From assembly GCA_910583615.1 (NCBI GenBank), contig CAJTXP010000039.1, forward strand, positions 1 to 39,449: a DNA stretch of 39,449 nt. Direction: 5' to 3'. The first letter of the stretch is position 1; every line of letters begins with the position of its first letter. A program made the translations under genes and the position numbers. Below are positions 7,164 to 15,498 of the stretch, piece after piece. The notes beneath the pieces were generated by a model, which saw only the letters and a program-made list of their open reading frames with translations, was not told the origin of the DNA and made no database searches. This DNA is from an uncultured Lachnospiraceae bacterium. GTDB taxonomy: Bacteria; Bacillota; Clostridia; Lachnospirales; Lachnospiraceae.

Positions 7164-8123
7164 ATGCTTTATTCCGTGATTATCCCCTGCTATAAATCGG
7201 ATCAGACGATTGAACATGTGGTGGATCAGACAAGGGAAGAGATAAAGAAACTGAACAGAGGAGAACTGGAATTTGTTCTGGTCAATGACTGTTCTCCGGA
7301 TGGCGGAAAAACCATTACAAAATTAAAGGAGATGGCAAAAGAGCATAAGGATGTGAAGGTGATTGATCTGGCGTCGAATTCCGGGCAGCATAATGCGCTG
7401 ATGGCGGCTCTTAGACATGCAGACGGGGATGTGATCATCGGCATGGACGATGACGGGCAGACGCATCCTTCTCAGCTTCCGAAGCTTTTTGATGCGCTGG
7501 ATCAGGGATATGATCTGGTATATGGCTACTATCCGGAGAAAAAGCATAACTGGTTTCGAAATCTGGGGAGTCGTTTTAATGATCTCACGGTTAATATGAT
7601 GATAAAAAAACCAAAGGACGTACGGACGTCCAGTTATTTTGTAGTCAGAAAATTTGTTCGGGATTATGCAGTTGAATATACAGGAAGCTACACTTATCTT
7701 CTGGGGCTTTTTATGCGGTGCACGCAGAATATCGCCAGCGTGCCGGTGCAGCATTTTGACCGGGAGGTGGGAGAATCCGGTTATACGCTGAAGCAGCTGA
7801 TCCGCCTCTGGTCCAGTATCATTGGTTTTTCCGTGATTCCCTTGAGAGTGGCGTCAATTACAGGATTTTTCTTTGCCGGAGTGGGAATTCTGTCAGCTCT
7901 GGCGATTGCTGTCCGGAAATTTATAGATCCTGCTTTATCCATGGGATGGCCTTCCATCATGTGTGCAATCTCCTTTTTCTTCGGACTGAATTTCATGTTT
8001 CTGGGTATGATCGGAGAATATCTGGGCAGGATGTTCCTGAGTATGAATAAAGAACCCCAGTATGTGATCCGGGCAACCTATAACGTAGAGCCGTACAGGG
8101 AAGAGCGGGAGGGACTGCTGTGA
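7164..8123 (+). CDS. Polyprenyl-phosphate glycosyltransferase, GT2 (ArnC/DPM-like)
   Basis: A 319-residue family 2 glycosyltransferase. It has the nucleotide-binding start YSVIIPCYKSDQTIEHVVDQ, FVLVNDCSPDGG, the run LASNSGQHNALMAALRHADGD, and the metal-binding DDDGQTHP. QxxRxW-type residues appear as LKQLIRLWSS. Two C-terminal transmembrane helices (about residues 227-249 and 264-285) follow, ending with FLGMIGEYLGRMF, a hallmark of ArnC, GtrB and CsbB-type enzymes that load a sugar onto undecaprenyl phosphate on the cytoplasmic face. The start has AGAGGA 7 nt upstream. The stop overlaps the next gene by 4 nt (GTGA), so the SMR-type protein after it is probably translationally coupled and would flip the product. 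Confidence 0.9.
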   Translation: MLYSVIIPCYKSDQTIEHVVDQTREEIKKLNRGELEFVLVNDCSPDGGKTITKLKEMAKEHKDVKVIDLASNSGQHNALMAALRHADGDVIIGMDDDGQTHPSQLPKLFDALDQGYDLVYGYYPEKKHNWFRNLGSRFNDLTVNMMIKKPKDVRTSSYFVVRKFVRDYAVEYTGSYTYLLGLFMRCTQNIASVPVQHFDREVGESGYTLKQLIRLWSSIIGFSVIPLRVASITGFFFAGVGILSALAIAVRKFIDPALSMGWPSIMCAISFFFGLNFMFLGMIGEYLGRMFLSMNKEPQYVIRATYNVEPYREEREGLL

Positions 8124-8479
8124 CGGAGAAAAAAAGATCCGGCAGGTCCAGAGTGCTGATTCTTTTGTCACTGTCTCTGGTTATTCAGAGTTTAAGTTCT
8201 GTATTTATCAAATATGCAGGTTTATATGAGACTCTTTCAAAAGAATTTATCATTTTTTATGTACTGGCAGTGGGATGCCTCGGTATTTTTGCAATTATGT
8301 GGCAGGTGCTTCTGGAGATGATACCGCTTACGACGGCTTATCTTAGAAAAGGCATTCTGTATATTCTGATTCTGATCTGGTCTGTGATCCTTTTTCAGGA
8401 GCATGTGACGTGGAATAACATAATTGGAAGTATGATTATTATAGTGGGGATCAGTATTCATGGAATGGATGAACATTAG
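8120..8479 (+). CDS. Small EamA/SMR-type membrane protein, flippase subunit 1 (ArnE/ArnF-like)
   Basis: A 119-residue protein starting with GTG that overlaps the upstream glycosyltransferase stop. Four hydrophobic helices are visible (LILLSLSLVIQSLSSVFI; FIIFYVLAVGCLGIFAIMW; LRKGILYILILIWSVILF; IIGSMIIIVGISI) after a basic N-terminus. The pattern resembles half-size EamA/SMR proteins, of which ArnE and ArnF form a heterodimer that flips undecaprenyl-phosphate aminoarabinose. A second, different SMR gene starts 20 nt before this one ends, fitting a heterodimer. As with SMR proteins generally, direction and substrate cannot be read from sequence; the assignment as flippase is inferred from context. 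Confidence 0.75.
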   Translation: MTEKKRSGRSRVLILLSLSLVIQSLSSVFIKYAGLYETLSKEFIIFYVLAVGCLGIFAIMWQVLLEMIPLTTAYLRKGILYILILIWSVILFQEHVTWNNIIGSMIIIVGISIHGMDEH

Positions 8480-8804
8480 TTATGTTCTGGCTTTTTTATC
8501 CGTATTTATTGCGTCGGTTTCACAGATTTTATTAAAACAGTCAGCACAGACAGAACACAAACATTTTATTTACAAGTTCCTGAACTGGAGAGTGATATTG
8601 AGTTACGGGCTTTTGTTCGGGACAACCATCGTCAATGTATTTGCATACAGGGGAATTGAACTGAAGGTGACGCCGATGATCGAAGCCACGGGCATTATAT
8701 GGGTGACGATACTGGCAGTATGGTTTCTGGGAGAAAGACCGACAAAACGTGCGGTTCTCTCCATTGTGATCACGGTCATCGGCATTATTGTATTTGCACT
8801 GTAA
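8460..8804 (+). CDS. Small EamA/SMR-type membrane protein, flippase subunit 2
   Basis: A 114-residue four-helix protein with the EamA/SMR pattern: an N-terminal helix (YVLAFLSVFIASVSQILLKQSA, with the Q-x-L-L-K motif), a second helix ILSYGLLFGTTIVNVFAY, and a third segment ending in LGERPTKRAVLSIVITVIGI, a classic EamA ending. It overlaps the preceding SMR gene by 20 nt. A second Met 9 nt downstream (MNISYV) is an alternative start. It is the likely partner of the preceding protein, like ArnE/ArnF. The next gene starts 1 nt after its stop, so the unit may read through into the decarboxylase and tmk genes. Confidence 0.75.
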   Translation: MEWMNISYVLAFLSVFIASVSQILLKQSAQTEHKHFIYKFLNWRVILSYGLLFGTTIVNVFAYRGIELKVTPMIEATGIIWVTILAVWFLGERPTKRAVLSIVITVIGIIVFAL

Positions 8805-8805
8805 T

Positions 8806-10212
8806 ATGAGTCAGTTATTAAAAAGCTTAAGGGAATATGCGGATTCTGATTATCTGCCCATGCATATGCCTGGTCATAAGCGGCGTATGGGAGAGATCGG
8901 CAATCCGTATTTTATTGATATTACGGAGATTGAAGGATTTGACGATCTTCATCATGCAGAGGGCATTCTGAAGGATGCACAGGATCGGGCGGCTGATTTA
9001 TATCATTCAGACGAGACGCATTATCTGGTCAACGGAAGCACGTCAGGAGTTCTGGCAGCAGTATCGGGATGCACTTCTTTTGGCGGAAAAATTCTGATGG
9101 CGCGCAACTGTCACAGGTCGGCATATCATGCAGTATTATTAAAAAATCTTCATGTGGAATATCTTTATCCACAATCCATGGGTTCCATGGGGATTAATGG
9201 AAGGATTCTGCCGGAAGATGTGGAAAACGCTTTGCAGAATACTCCGGATATTCAGGCAGTGATGATTACTTCCCCGACTTACGACGGAGTCGTGTCTGAT
9301 ATCAGGAAGATTGCCGCATGTGTGCACAGATATCAGATTCCCCTGATCGTGGATGAAGCTCATGGGGCGCATTTTCCGTTTTCCGGACATTTTCCAGAGG
9401 ATTCTGTAAGCTGCGGGGCGGATGTGGTGATTCACAGTCTGCACAAGACTCTGCCTGCATTGACGCAGACCGGACTGATCCATCTGAACGGGATTCTTGC
9501 AGACCGGGAAAAGATCAGAAAATATCTGGCTGTTTATCAGACCAGCAGTCCGTCCTATGTGCTGATGGCGGGACTGGACAGTTGCGTGGAATGGGCCAGA
9601 ATGCATCCGGAGGCTTTTGAAAGATATGTAAAAAATCTTCGTCGTCTGAGAGAAGGACTTCATATAATGGAATGTCTGGAGCTTCTGGAAGTTCCAGGAA
9701 TAGATGAATCAAAGATCCTCATATCTCTTCGGAAGACAGAGTGGAACGGAAAGAGATTTGCAGAGATGCTGAGAAAAGAGTTCCATATTGAACCGGAGAT
9801 GGCATGCAGTACGTATGTGTGCATGCTCACAACAGTGGCGGATACAGAAGAAAGTCTTTCTGGATTAAAAGATGCGCTGTTGATCCTGGATCGTCGGCTT
9901 TATATGGAAGAATCTGGAAAAGACCGGGAAATCAGGGAACAGCTTTCTGACGGAGTAATAAAGACGGAAAACGTCTGTACATTCCAGGAGGTGGAAGAAG
10001 CAGAAAAAGAGTGGGTTTCTATTGATGCATCACATGGGAAGATCAGCGGAGATTTTGTCACTGTATATCCGCCGGGGATTCCGGTTCTTGCGCCCGGAGA
10101 AAGGATCAGCATGGAGATGATTGACCGGCTGCGGCAGTATGAGAGAGACCATCTGACGCTCCATGGAATCAGAGACGGGAAAATAAAAACGTTGAGGAAG
10201 AAGGGAAAATGA
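8806..10212 (+). CDS. Orn/Lys/Arg decarboxylase-like PLP protein (YaaO-like)
   Basis: A 468-residue fold-type I PLP enzyme of the ornithine/lysine/arginine decarboxylase group. Motifs: PMHMPGHKRRMG and DITEIEGFDDLHHAEGILKDAQ at the N-terminus, HYLVNGSTSGVLAAVSG (phosphate contacts), PTYDGVVSDIRKIA, IVDEAHGAHFPF (Asp pairing with the pyridine nitrogen) and HSLHKTLPALTQT (PLP lysine). The C-terminal domain includes VYPPGIPVLAPGE. It lacks the N-terminal response-regulator-like wing of inducible enterobacterial enzymes, as do YaaO/SpeA-type proteins. In Bacillus subtilis yaaO lies directly before tmk, as here, so this is a conserved neighbour. The start at 8806 is chosen over an upstream TTG. 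No good ribosome binding site precedes it, and coupling to the previous gene is likely. Confidence 0.85.
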   Translation: MSQLLKSLREYADSDYLPMHMPGHKRRMGEIGNPYFIDITEIEGFDDLHHAEGILKDAQDRAADLYHSDETHYLVNGSTSGVLAAVSGCTSFGGKILMARNCHRSAYHAVLLKNLHVEYLYPQSMGSMGINGRILPEDVENALQNTPDIQAVMITSPTYDGVVSDIRKIAACVHRYQIPLIVDEAHGAHFPFSGHFPEDSVSCGADVVIHSLHKTLPALTQTGLIHLNGILADREKIRKYLAVYQTSSPSYVLMAGLDSCVEWARMHPEAFERYVKNLRRLREGLHIMECLELLEVPGIDESKILISLRKTEWNGKRFAEMLRKEFHIEPEMACSTYVCMLTTVADTEESLSGLKDALLILDRRLYMEESGKDREIREQLSDGVIKTENVCTFQEVEEAEKEWVSIDASHGKISGDFVTVYPPGIPVLAPGERISMEMIDRLRQYERDHLTLHGIRDGKIKTLRKKGK

Positions 10213-10215
10213 CCA

Positions 10216-10881
10216 ATGGCAGGAATGGTAATAGCATTTGAAGGAATTGACGGGAGCGGGAAGGGTGTACAGGTAAATGAGATTGCAGACCGGCTGATGT
10301 CCATGAACAAGAAAGTGCTGATTCAGGATTTTCCCGTGTATTCCAGTTTTTATGGAAAAGAAATAGGAAAAATGCTGTCCGGTGAGTATGCAGTCCGTGC
10401 AGACGAGGTTGATCCCAGATCCATGAGTCTGTGGTATGCGCTTGACAGACAGGAGGCGCTGAAAAACATAGACAGAGAGTCCTACGATTACATATTATTC
10501 AACAGGTCTACTCTGTCCAACGCCGCATATCAGAGTTTCCGCGTAAGGCCGGAGGAGAGGGATGAATTTACAGAGTGGCTGTTTGAACTGGAATATGAAA
10601 AGCTGGGAGTCTGGAAACCGGATCTTTATTTTATATTTGATGTGACGGAGGAGCAGTCCAGAAAAAATGTGGAAAAGAAGGGGCAGAGGGATTATCTCAG
10701 TCATACACATGATGTATATGAGGAATCCTGGACAATCATGAGTCATGCCAGAAATGTGTATCTGCATCAGGCAGAGCTGTATGAGAATATTCATATGGTT
10801 CCCTGCATGGATGCGGACGGAAATTTCAGGAGTATAGAGGAGATTGCTTCATATGTCATGCAAAAAATACCGGGGTGTTAG
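10216..10881 (+). CDS. tmk: Thymidylate kinase
   Basis: A 221-residue dTMP kinase that phosphorylates dTMP to dTDP. It shows the P-loop IAFEGIDGSGKGVQ at the N-terminus, the region DPRSMSLWYALDRQEAL, and a YDYILFNRSTLSNAAYQ stretch carrying the conserved Arg. Here the usual DR(Y/W) motif is written NRS. A lid region around KKGQRDYLSHTHDVYEES follows. It starts 3 nt after the decarboxylase stop, with AAGGGAAAATGACC upstream. holB follows, which matches Firmicutes order. Confidence 0.9.
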   Translation: MAGMVIAFEGIDGSGKGVQVNEIADRLMSMNKKVLIQDFPVYSSFYGKEIGKMLSGEYAVRADEVDPRSMSLWYALDRQEALKNIDRESYDYILFNRSTLSNAAYQSFRVRPEERDEFTEWLFELEYEKLGVWKPDLYFIFDVTEEQSRKNVEKKGQRDYLSHTHDVYEESWTIMSHARNVYLHQAELYENIHMVPCMDADGNFRSIEEIASYVMQKIPGC

Positions 10882-10925
10882 TTTTTATGAAAGTATGGTA
10901 TGCTGTATAGAGGAGGTGAAGTGTT

Positions 10926-11915
10926 ATGGCAGGATTTTCAGAGGTGCTCGGTCATGAGCAGACGATCTTACATATGAAACATGCGATCGAGATGGATAAG
11001 GTATCTCATGCGTATATCATAAGCGGGGAGAAGGGTTCAGGAAAGAAGCTTCTGGCAGATCTTTTTGCCCGGACGCTGCAGTGTGAGAAAAAGGGGACGG
11101 AAGCCTGTATGGAGTGTCAGTCCTGTAAACAGGCAGTGAACAGGAATCAGCCGGATATTATCCGCGTGACGCATGAAAAGCCCAATACGATCAGTGTGGA
11201 GGACATAAGGACGCAGGTCAATGGGGATATTATGATCAGGCCCTACAGCAGTCTGTATAAGATCTACATCGTAGATGAAGCGGAGAAACTGAGTGTGCAG
11301 GCACAGAATGCTCTTTTGAAGACGATAGAGGAACCGCCGGGATATGCGGTGATTCTGCTTCTGACAACAAATGCGGGAATGCTTCTGCAGACGATCCGGT
11401 CCAGGTGCGTGTTACTTGAACTGAAGCCGGTATCTTCAGAGGCGGTAAAAAAATATCTGATGGAACAGCTTGAGATTCCGGAATATCATGCGGATATCTG
11501 TACTGCATTTGCCCAGGGAAATGTGGGAAAGGCAAAGAGACTGGCGTTATCGGACAGTTTTTCAGAAATGCTTGAGCATGCACTCCATCTGGTAAAATAT
11601 ATTCATGATATGGAAGTTTGCGATATCATTGCCGATTTGAAGAAAATCAATACGTATAAGATGGAGATTAACGATTATCTGGATCTTCTGATGGTGTGGT
11701 ACCGGGATGTTCTGATGTTTAAGGCAACCCGTGATGCAGACAGCCTGATTTTTTCCCATGAGTTGATCAGTATCCGGGAGAAAGCACAGAAAAGTTCTTA
11801 TGAGGGTCTTGAATATATTGTAAAATCACTGGAAAAGGCAAAGATCCGATTGAATGCCAATGTAAATTTTGATATGGCTCTGGAGCTGCTGATTCTGACC
11901 ATGAAGGAGAATTAG
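10926..11915 (+). CDS. holB: DNA polymerase III subunit delta'
   Basis: A 329-residue clamp-loader subunit of the AAA+ family. It has GHEQTILHMKHAIEMDKVSHAYIISG, then a Walker-A-like loop GEKGSGKKLLA, the zinc-binding cysteines C-ACMECQSCK around residues 53-66, IYIVDEAEKLSVQAQNALLKTIEEPP (Walker B region), and the SRC arginine-finger motif in TIRSRC. C-terminal helices form the oligomerisation collar. It loads the beta clamp with gamma/tau and delta in the replisome. AGGAGGTGA lies 7 nt upstream. It follows tmk and precedes ricT, as is usual. Confidence 0.93.
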   Translation: MAGFSEVLGHEQTILHMKHAIEMDKVSHAYIISGEKGSGKKLLADLFARTLQCEKKGTEACMECQSCKQAVNRNQPDIIRVTHEKPNTISVEDIRTQVNGDIMIRPYSSLYKIYIVDEAEKLSVQAQNALLKTIEEPPGYAVILLLTTNAGMLLQTIRSRCVLLELKPVSSEAVKKYLMEQLEIPEYHADICTAFAQGNVGKAKRLALSDSFSEMLEHALHLVKYIHDMEVCDIIADLKKINTYKMEINDYLDLLMVWYRDVLMFKATRDADSLIFSHELISIREKAQKSSYEGLEYIVKSLEKAKIRLNANVNFDMALELLILTMKEN

Positions 11916-11916
11916 G

Positions 11917-12837
11917 ATGACAAAAGTAATCGGTGTGCGTTTTCGCCGTGCAGGGAAGATCTATTATTTCTCTCCGGGAAAGCTGGAAATTGATACTAAT
12001 GATCACGTGATCGTGGAGACCGCAAGAGGCGTGGAATATGGCCATGTGGTCATCGGCAGCAAAGAGGTGGAAGATGATAAAGTCGTACAGCCTTTAAAGC
12101 CGGTGATTCGTCTTGCAACGGCCTGGGATGATGAACAGGAGGATAACAACCGGGAAAAGGAAAAGGAAGCGTTCCGGATCTGTCAGGAAAAGATAAAGAA
12201 GCACAGGCTGGATATGAAACTGATCGATGCCGAATATACCTTTGACAATAACAAAGTACTGTTTTATTTTACGGCAGACGGGCGGGTTGACTTCCGGGAA
12301 CTGGTGAAAGATCTGGCATCTGTATTCAAAACCCGTATCGAGCTTCGGCAGATTGGAGTCAGAGATGAGACGAAGATACTGGGCGGGATTGGCATCTGCG
12401 GAAGGCCCCTGTGCTGTCATACACATCAGTCGGAATTCCTGCCGGTATCGATTAAAATGGCAAAGGAACAGAATCTGTCCTTGAATCCGACGAAAATATC
12501 CGGCGTATGCGGAAGGCTTATGTGCTGTCTCAAGCACGAGGAGGAAACATATGAAGAGCTGAACAGCCGGCTTCCGGGCACAGGGGATCACGTAACTGCA
12601 AAGGACGGAAGCAGGGGCGTGGTCAGTTCGGTCAATGTACTCAGGCAGATCGTGAAGGTGATTGTGACTCTGGAAAATGAAGAAAAAGAGATCCGGGAAT
12701 ACAAGGTGGAAGAATTAAAATTCCGTCCCCGCCGGCGAAAGGAAAAAAACAGTAAACGCCGCGAGGAAGATAAAGACCTGAAAAATCTGGAAGCGCTGGA
12801 GCGAAGGGAAGGAAAATCAAAGCTGGATGATAACTGA
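11917..12837 (+). CDS. ricT: PSP1/RicT (YaaT) family regulatory protein
   Basis: A 306-residue PSP1-domain protein. Two cysteine clusters, GICGRPLCCHTHQSEF and GVCGRLMCCLKHE, are those of RicT/YaaT, which in B. subtilis forms the RicAFT complex with RicA and RicF, binds Fe-S clusters and influences RNA maturation and development through RNase Y. The C-terminal tail is strongly charged (KFRPRRRKEKNSKRREEDKD). It begins 1 nt after the holB stop, with AAGGAG upstream, and its last 11 nt overlap rsmI. Confidence 0.93.
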   Translation: MTKVIGVRFRRAGKIYYFSPGKLEIDTNDHVIVETARGVEYGHVVIGSKEVEDDKVVQPLKPVIRLATAWDDEQEDNNREKEKEAFRICQEKIKKHRLDMKLIDAEYTFDNNKVLFYFTADGRVDFRELVKDLASVFKTRIELRQIGVRDETKILGGIGICGRPLCCHTHQSEFLPVSIKMAKEQNLSLNPTKISGVCGRLMCCLKHEEETYEELNSRLPGTGDHVTAKDGSRGVVSSVNVLRQIVKVIVTLENEEKEIREYKVEELKFRPRRRKEKNSKRREEDKDLKNLEALERREGKSKLDDN

Positions 12838-13681
12838 AACAGGGATTCTTTATCTGTGTGCGACTCCTATTGGAAATCTGGAAGATATGACTTTTCGGGC
12901 AGTCCGTATATTGAAGGAAGCAGATCTGATTGCGGCGGAGGATACGCGGAACAGTATCCGGCTTCTGAACCATTTTGACATCCATACCCCGATGACCAGT
13001 TATCACGAATATAACCGGATCGAGAAAGGACGCGTGCTGGTAACGAAACTTCTGGAAGGCCGGAATATTGTGCTGATTACGGATGCCGGTATGCCCGGTA
13101 TCTCAGATCCGGGGGAAGATCTGGTCCGGATGTGCCATGAAGCGGGCGTTACTGTAACTGCAGTTCCCGGACCCTGCGCCTGCGTGACAGCGCTTGCAGT
13201 ATCCGGACAGCATACCAGGAGATTCTGTTTTGAAGCGTTTCTTCCTTCTGATAAGAAGGAGCGTGCGGAGGTCCTTTCAGAGCTTGTAGAAGAGACCAGG
13301 ACGATTCTTCTGTATGAAGCCCCGCACCGTCTGAGAAAGACGCTTGCAGAGCTTCTGGAGCGGCTGGGAGACCGCAGAATGTCCATATGCAGAGAACTGA
13401 CCAAACGATATGAGACAGTCTTTGAGACTACGCTTGCAGAGGCCTGTGTTTTTTATGAGAATCAGGAGCCAAAAGGAGAATATGTTCTTGTTCTGGAGGG
13501 AAGGCAGCGTCTGGAACTGATTCAGAAGAGACAGCAGGATTTTCAGAAAATATCCCTTCTGGATCATATGCAGCTTTATGAAGAACAGGGAATGGACCGG
13601 AAAGCGGCCATGAAGCAGGTGGCAAAAGACCGGGGCGTCAGTAAAAGGGAAATCTACCAGGCACTGCTTTTGGAGGAATGA
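12827..13681 (+). CDS. rsmI: 16S rRNA (cytidine(1402)-2'-O)-methyltransferase
   Basis: A 284-residue tetrapyrrole-methylase-fold enzyme that 2'-O-methylates C1402 in the 16S rRNA decoding centre. The start has LYLCATPIGNLEDMTFRAV and ADLIAAEDTRNSIRLLNHF, both diagnostic of RsmI. The SAM-binding region reads VLITDAGMPGISDPGEDLV and AVPGPCACVTAL, with YEAPHRLRKTLAEL and the CRELTKRYE segment further along. The C-terminal helical region (AKDRGVSKREIYQALL) is typical. It overlaps ricT by 11 nt and the next gene by 4 nt. In B. subtilis yabB precedes yabC/rsmI; here the order is reversed. Confidence 0.93.
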   Translation: MITETGILYLCATPIGNLEDMTFRAVRILKEADLIAAEDTRNSIRLLNHFDIHTPMTSYHEYNRIEKGRVLVTKLLEGRNIVLITDAGMPGISDPGEDLVRMCHEAGVTVTAVPGPCACVTALAVSGQHTRRFCFEAFLPSDKKERAEVLSELVEETRTILLYEAPHRLRKTLAELLERLGDRRMSICRELTKRYETVFETTLAEACVFYENQEPKGEYVLVLEGRQRLELIQKRQQDFQKISLLDHMQLYEEQGMDRKAAMKQVAKDRGVSKREIYQALLLEE

Positions 13682-14421
13682 AGATGGATATACAGCTGAA
13701 GAATGGAGAGCGGCTGGATGAGCTTCATCGGAACGGTTATCAGATTATCCAGGATCCCGAACGGTTCTGTTTTGGTATGGATGCGGTGCTGCTTGCCGGT
13801 TTTACGAAGGTAAGGCCGGGAGAAAAGGTACTGGATCTGGGAACGGGTACCGGTATTCTTCCGATCCTTCTGGAAGCCAGAACAAAAGGGGCATCCTTTA
13901 CCGGTCTGGAGATTCAGAAGGAAAGCGCGGATATGGCTTTCAGGAGCGTAAGTCTGAATCATCTGGAGGACAGAGTGCATATTGTGACTGGAGATATCAG
14001 AGAAGCGGACCGGCTCTTTGGAGCCGGTTCTTATCATGTAGTGACCAGCAATCCGCCTTATATGCCGGATCTGCACGGCCTTAAGAATCCCGGTGAAGCA
14101 AAGGCGATTGCCAGACATGAGATTCTGTGTACCCTGGAGGATGTCATATCACAGACAGCCAGGCTTTTAATGCCGTGCGGCCGTTTTTATCTGGTGCATC
14201 GTCCATTCCGTCTGGCGGAGATCCTGACCTGCCTGTGTTCACATGGCCTGGAACCAAAAAGAATGTGTATGGTACATCCATATGCGGACCGGGAACCCAA
14301 TATGGTGCTGATTGAAGCGTTAAAAGGAGGACGGTCCGGAATGACGGTGGAAAAGCCGCTCGTCATCTTCGAAAAGCCGGGAGTATACAGAAGTGAAATC
14401 CGTGAAATTTACGGATATTAA
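13678..14421 (+). CDS. tRNA1(Val) (adenine(37)-N6)-methyltransferase family protein (TrmN/YabB-like)
   Basis: A 247-residue SAM-dependent methyltransferase. It has the N-terminal motif ERLDELHRNGYQIIQDPERFCFGMDAVLLAGF found in TrmN6/YfiC and YabB proteins. Motif I is VLDLGTGTGILPILLEA, with LEIQKESADMAFRSV (acidic ribose contact) following, and the catalytic amino-methylating motif is TSNPPYMP (NPPY). The NPPY motif shows N6-adenine or similar amino methylation. The exact tRNA position is transferred from E. coli by family and was not tested for this clade. It overlaps rsmI by 4 nt and closes the operon; the large hairpin follows. Confidence 0.88.
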   Translation: MKMDIQLKNGERLDELHRNGYQIIQDPERFCFGMDAVLLAGFTKVRPGEKVLDLGTGTGILPILLEARTKGASFTGLEIQKESADMAFRSVSLNHLEDRVHIVTGDIREADRLFGAGSYHVVTSNPPYMPDLHGLKNPGEAKAIARHEILCTLEDVISQTARLLMPCGRFYLVHRPFRLAEILTCLCSHGLEPKRMCMVHPYADREPNMVLIEALKGGRSGMTVEKPLVIFEKPGVYRSEIREIYGY

Positions 14422-14440
14422 ACATTACTTCATGGGATGA

Positions 14441-14648
14441 GCAGGCAGTGGTCTGTGTCCCTGTGCCCCGGGTCTCTGTGATCTGCGCTCGTATGGAGTG
14501 TATCGAACACTGGAGCCGTTTTGTCCGTCTCATTCGGACAGGCGCCGGTTCGTCTGAGACGGACAAAACGGCTCCGCTGTCCGCTCCAGTCCACACAGCG
14601 CTGCAGATTACAGAGGCCCGGGGCACAGGGACACAGACCGCTGCCTGC
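14441..14648 (+). repeat. Giant imperfect palindrome (about 208 bp) with 46-bp outer and 21-bp inner stems
   Basis: The outer arms 14441-14486 and 14603-14648 pair over 46 positions. The only three non-Watson-Crick pairs are all G-U wobbles when read as + strand RNA (U14449-G14640, U14473-G14616, G14480-U14609). An inner stem, 14512-14532 with 14555-14575, is perfect over 21 bp and is capped by a 22-nt loop containing GGCGCC. Between the stems the sequences are less matched (an internal loop). GC content is higher than in neighbouring genes. No T-run follows, so this is not a standard terminator. It could be a structured RNA, a transcript-stabilising element, or a non-coding mobile repeat. 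ORFs on either strand here are by-products of the palindrome. Confidence 0.85.
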
Positions 14649-14721
14649 CCGTGAAGGGTAACAAAACAGAGAATGTCAGATTCACTGCCTGAAATCCTTT
14701 AGTTTTGGAAAAAAGTGCCGA

Positions 14722-14727
14722 TATAAT
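14722..14727 (+). promoter_or_regulatory. Probable -10 box for the 206-aa protein gene
   Basis: A perfect TATAAT lies 45 nt before the ATG. The -35 region is weak (TTAGTT at 14699-14704 with a 17-bp spacer), so an activator or alternative sigma factor is possible. Confidence 0.4.
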
Positions 14728-14771
14728 GCTTAAAGGAAACTTTTTAAAACCAGACAAGGAGGAGGTTAAGT

Positions 14772-15392
14772 ATGCAGGTTAATGTGAATCAGGATACTGC
14801 GATCAGACAGTATACCCAGAATGTACAGAGCGCAAAAGCAGTGACTGCGCCTGTAACAGCTACGAAGGAAGAGGCTTCCGCAGACGCTGTCCAAAAGGAT
14901 GTGGACCGCGCGGAGTTCAGCAAGGATACTGCAGTTACCGGTAAAATGAGTGATTCCGAGAGATCCGCTCTCGTACAGAGTTTAAAGGATGATTTGAATA
15001 ATCAGATGTCCCGTTTCACGAATATGATGACTCAGATGTTCCAGAAGCAGGGAATTACAGCAAACCTGTCTCAGGGAAATGATTTCTGGAGATTCATGGC
15101 AAGCGGTAACTATACCGTGGATGCTCAGACCAAAGCGGATGCGCAGGCTGCAATTTCCGAGGATGGATACTGGGGCGTATCTCAGACTTCCCAGAGAATC
15201 TTTGATTTTGCCAAGGCGCTTGCAGGAGATGACCCGGACAAGATGAAAGAGATGCAGGCAGCAGTGGAAAAGGGCTTTAAGCAGGCTGAAGAAGCATGGG
15301 GCGGCAATCTTCCGTCGATCTGCGGCGATACGAAATCTGCAATCGGCAAGCTGTTTGATGACTATTATGCAGCGAGCGGTGCGAAAGCATAG
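14772..15392 (+). CDS. Uncharacterised 206-aa protein with conserved C-terminal domain
   Basis: I do not recognise a named family. The protein has no signal peptide or membrane segment. The first ~60 residues are low-complexity, rich in Ala, Thr, Gln and Val. A helical region (DSERSALVQSLKDDLNNQMSRFTNMMTQMFQKQG) follows, and then a domain with ISEDGYWGVSQTSQRIFDFAKALAGDDPDKM and FKQAEEAWGGNLPSICGDTKSAIGKLFDDYY, which has the look of a conserved cytoplasmic domain seen in many clostridia. AAGGAGGAGG lies 7 nt upstream. It is a single gene between a TATAAT box and its own terminator, suggesting strong independent expression. Confidence 0.8.
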   Translation: MQVNVNQDTAIRQYTQNVQSAKAVTAPVTATKEEASADAVQKDVDRAEFSKDTAVTGKMSDSERSALVQSLKDDLNNQMSRFTNMMTQMFQKQGITANLSQGNDFWRFMASGNYTVDAQTKADAQAAISEDGYWGVSQTSQRIFDFAKALAGDDPDKMKEMQAAVEKGFKQAEEAWGGNLPSICGDTKSAIGKLFDDYYAASGAKA

Positions 15393-15426
15393 GACAAAGA
15401 CTGAGAAGGTAATAACAGAAAGAATG

Positions 15427-15464
15427 ATTCCCGGCATCTGCGTGAAGATGCCGGGAATTTTGCT
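15427..15464 (+). terminator. Strong terminator after the 206-aa protein gene
   Basis: ATTCCCGGCATCT (15427-15439) pairs perfectly with AGATGCCGGGAAT (15446-15458), with loop GCGTGA, followed by TTTTG. Confidence 0.9.
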
Positions 15465-15498
15465 GGAAAAAATACGCATTATTTGATATAGTAAAAGT

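Noticed and set aside
14363..14654. ORFs on both strands over the giant hairpin
   Set aside because: The two frames exist because the sequence is a near-perfect palindrome. There is no ribosome binding site and the encoded peptides are Cys/Thr-rich without any recognisable fold.
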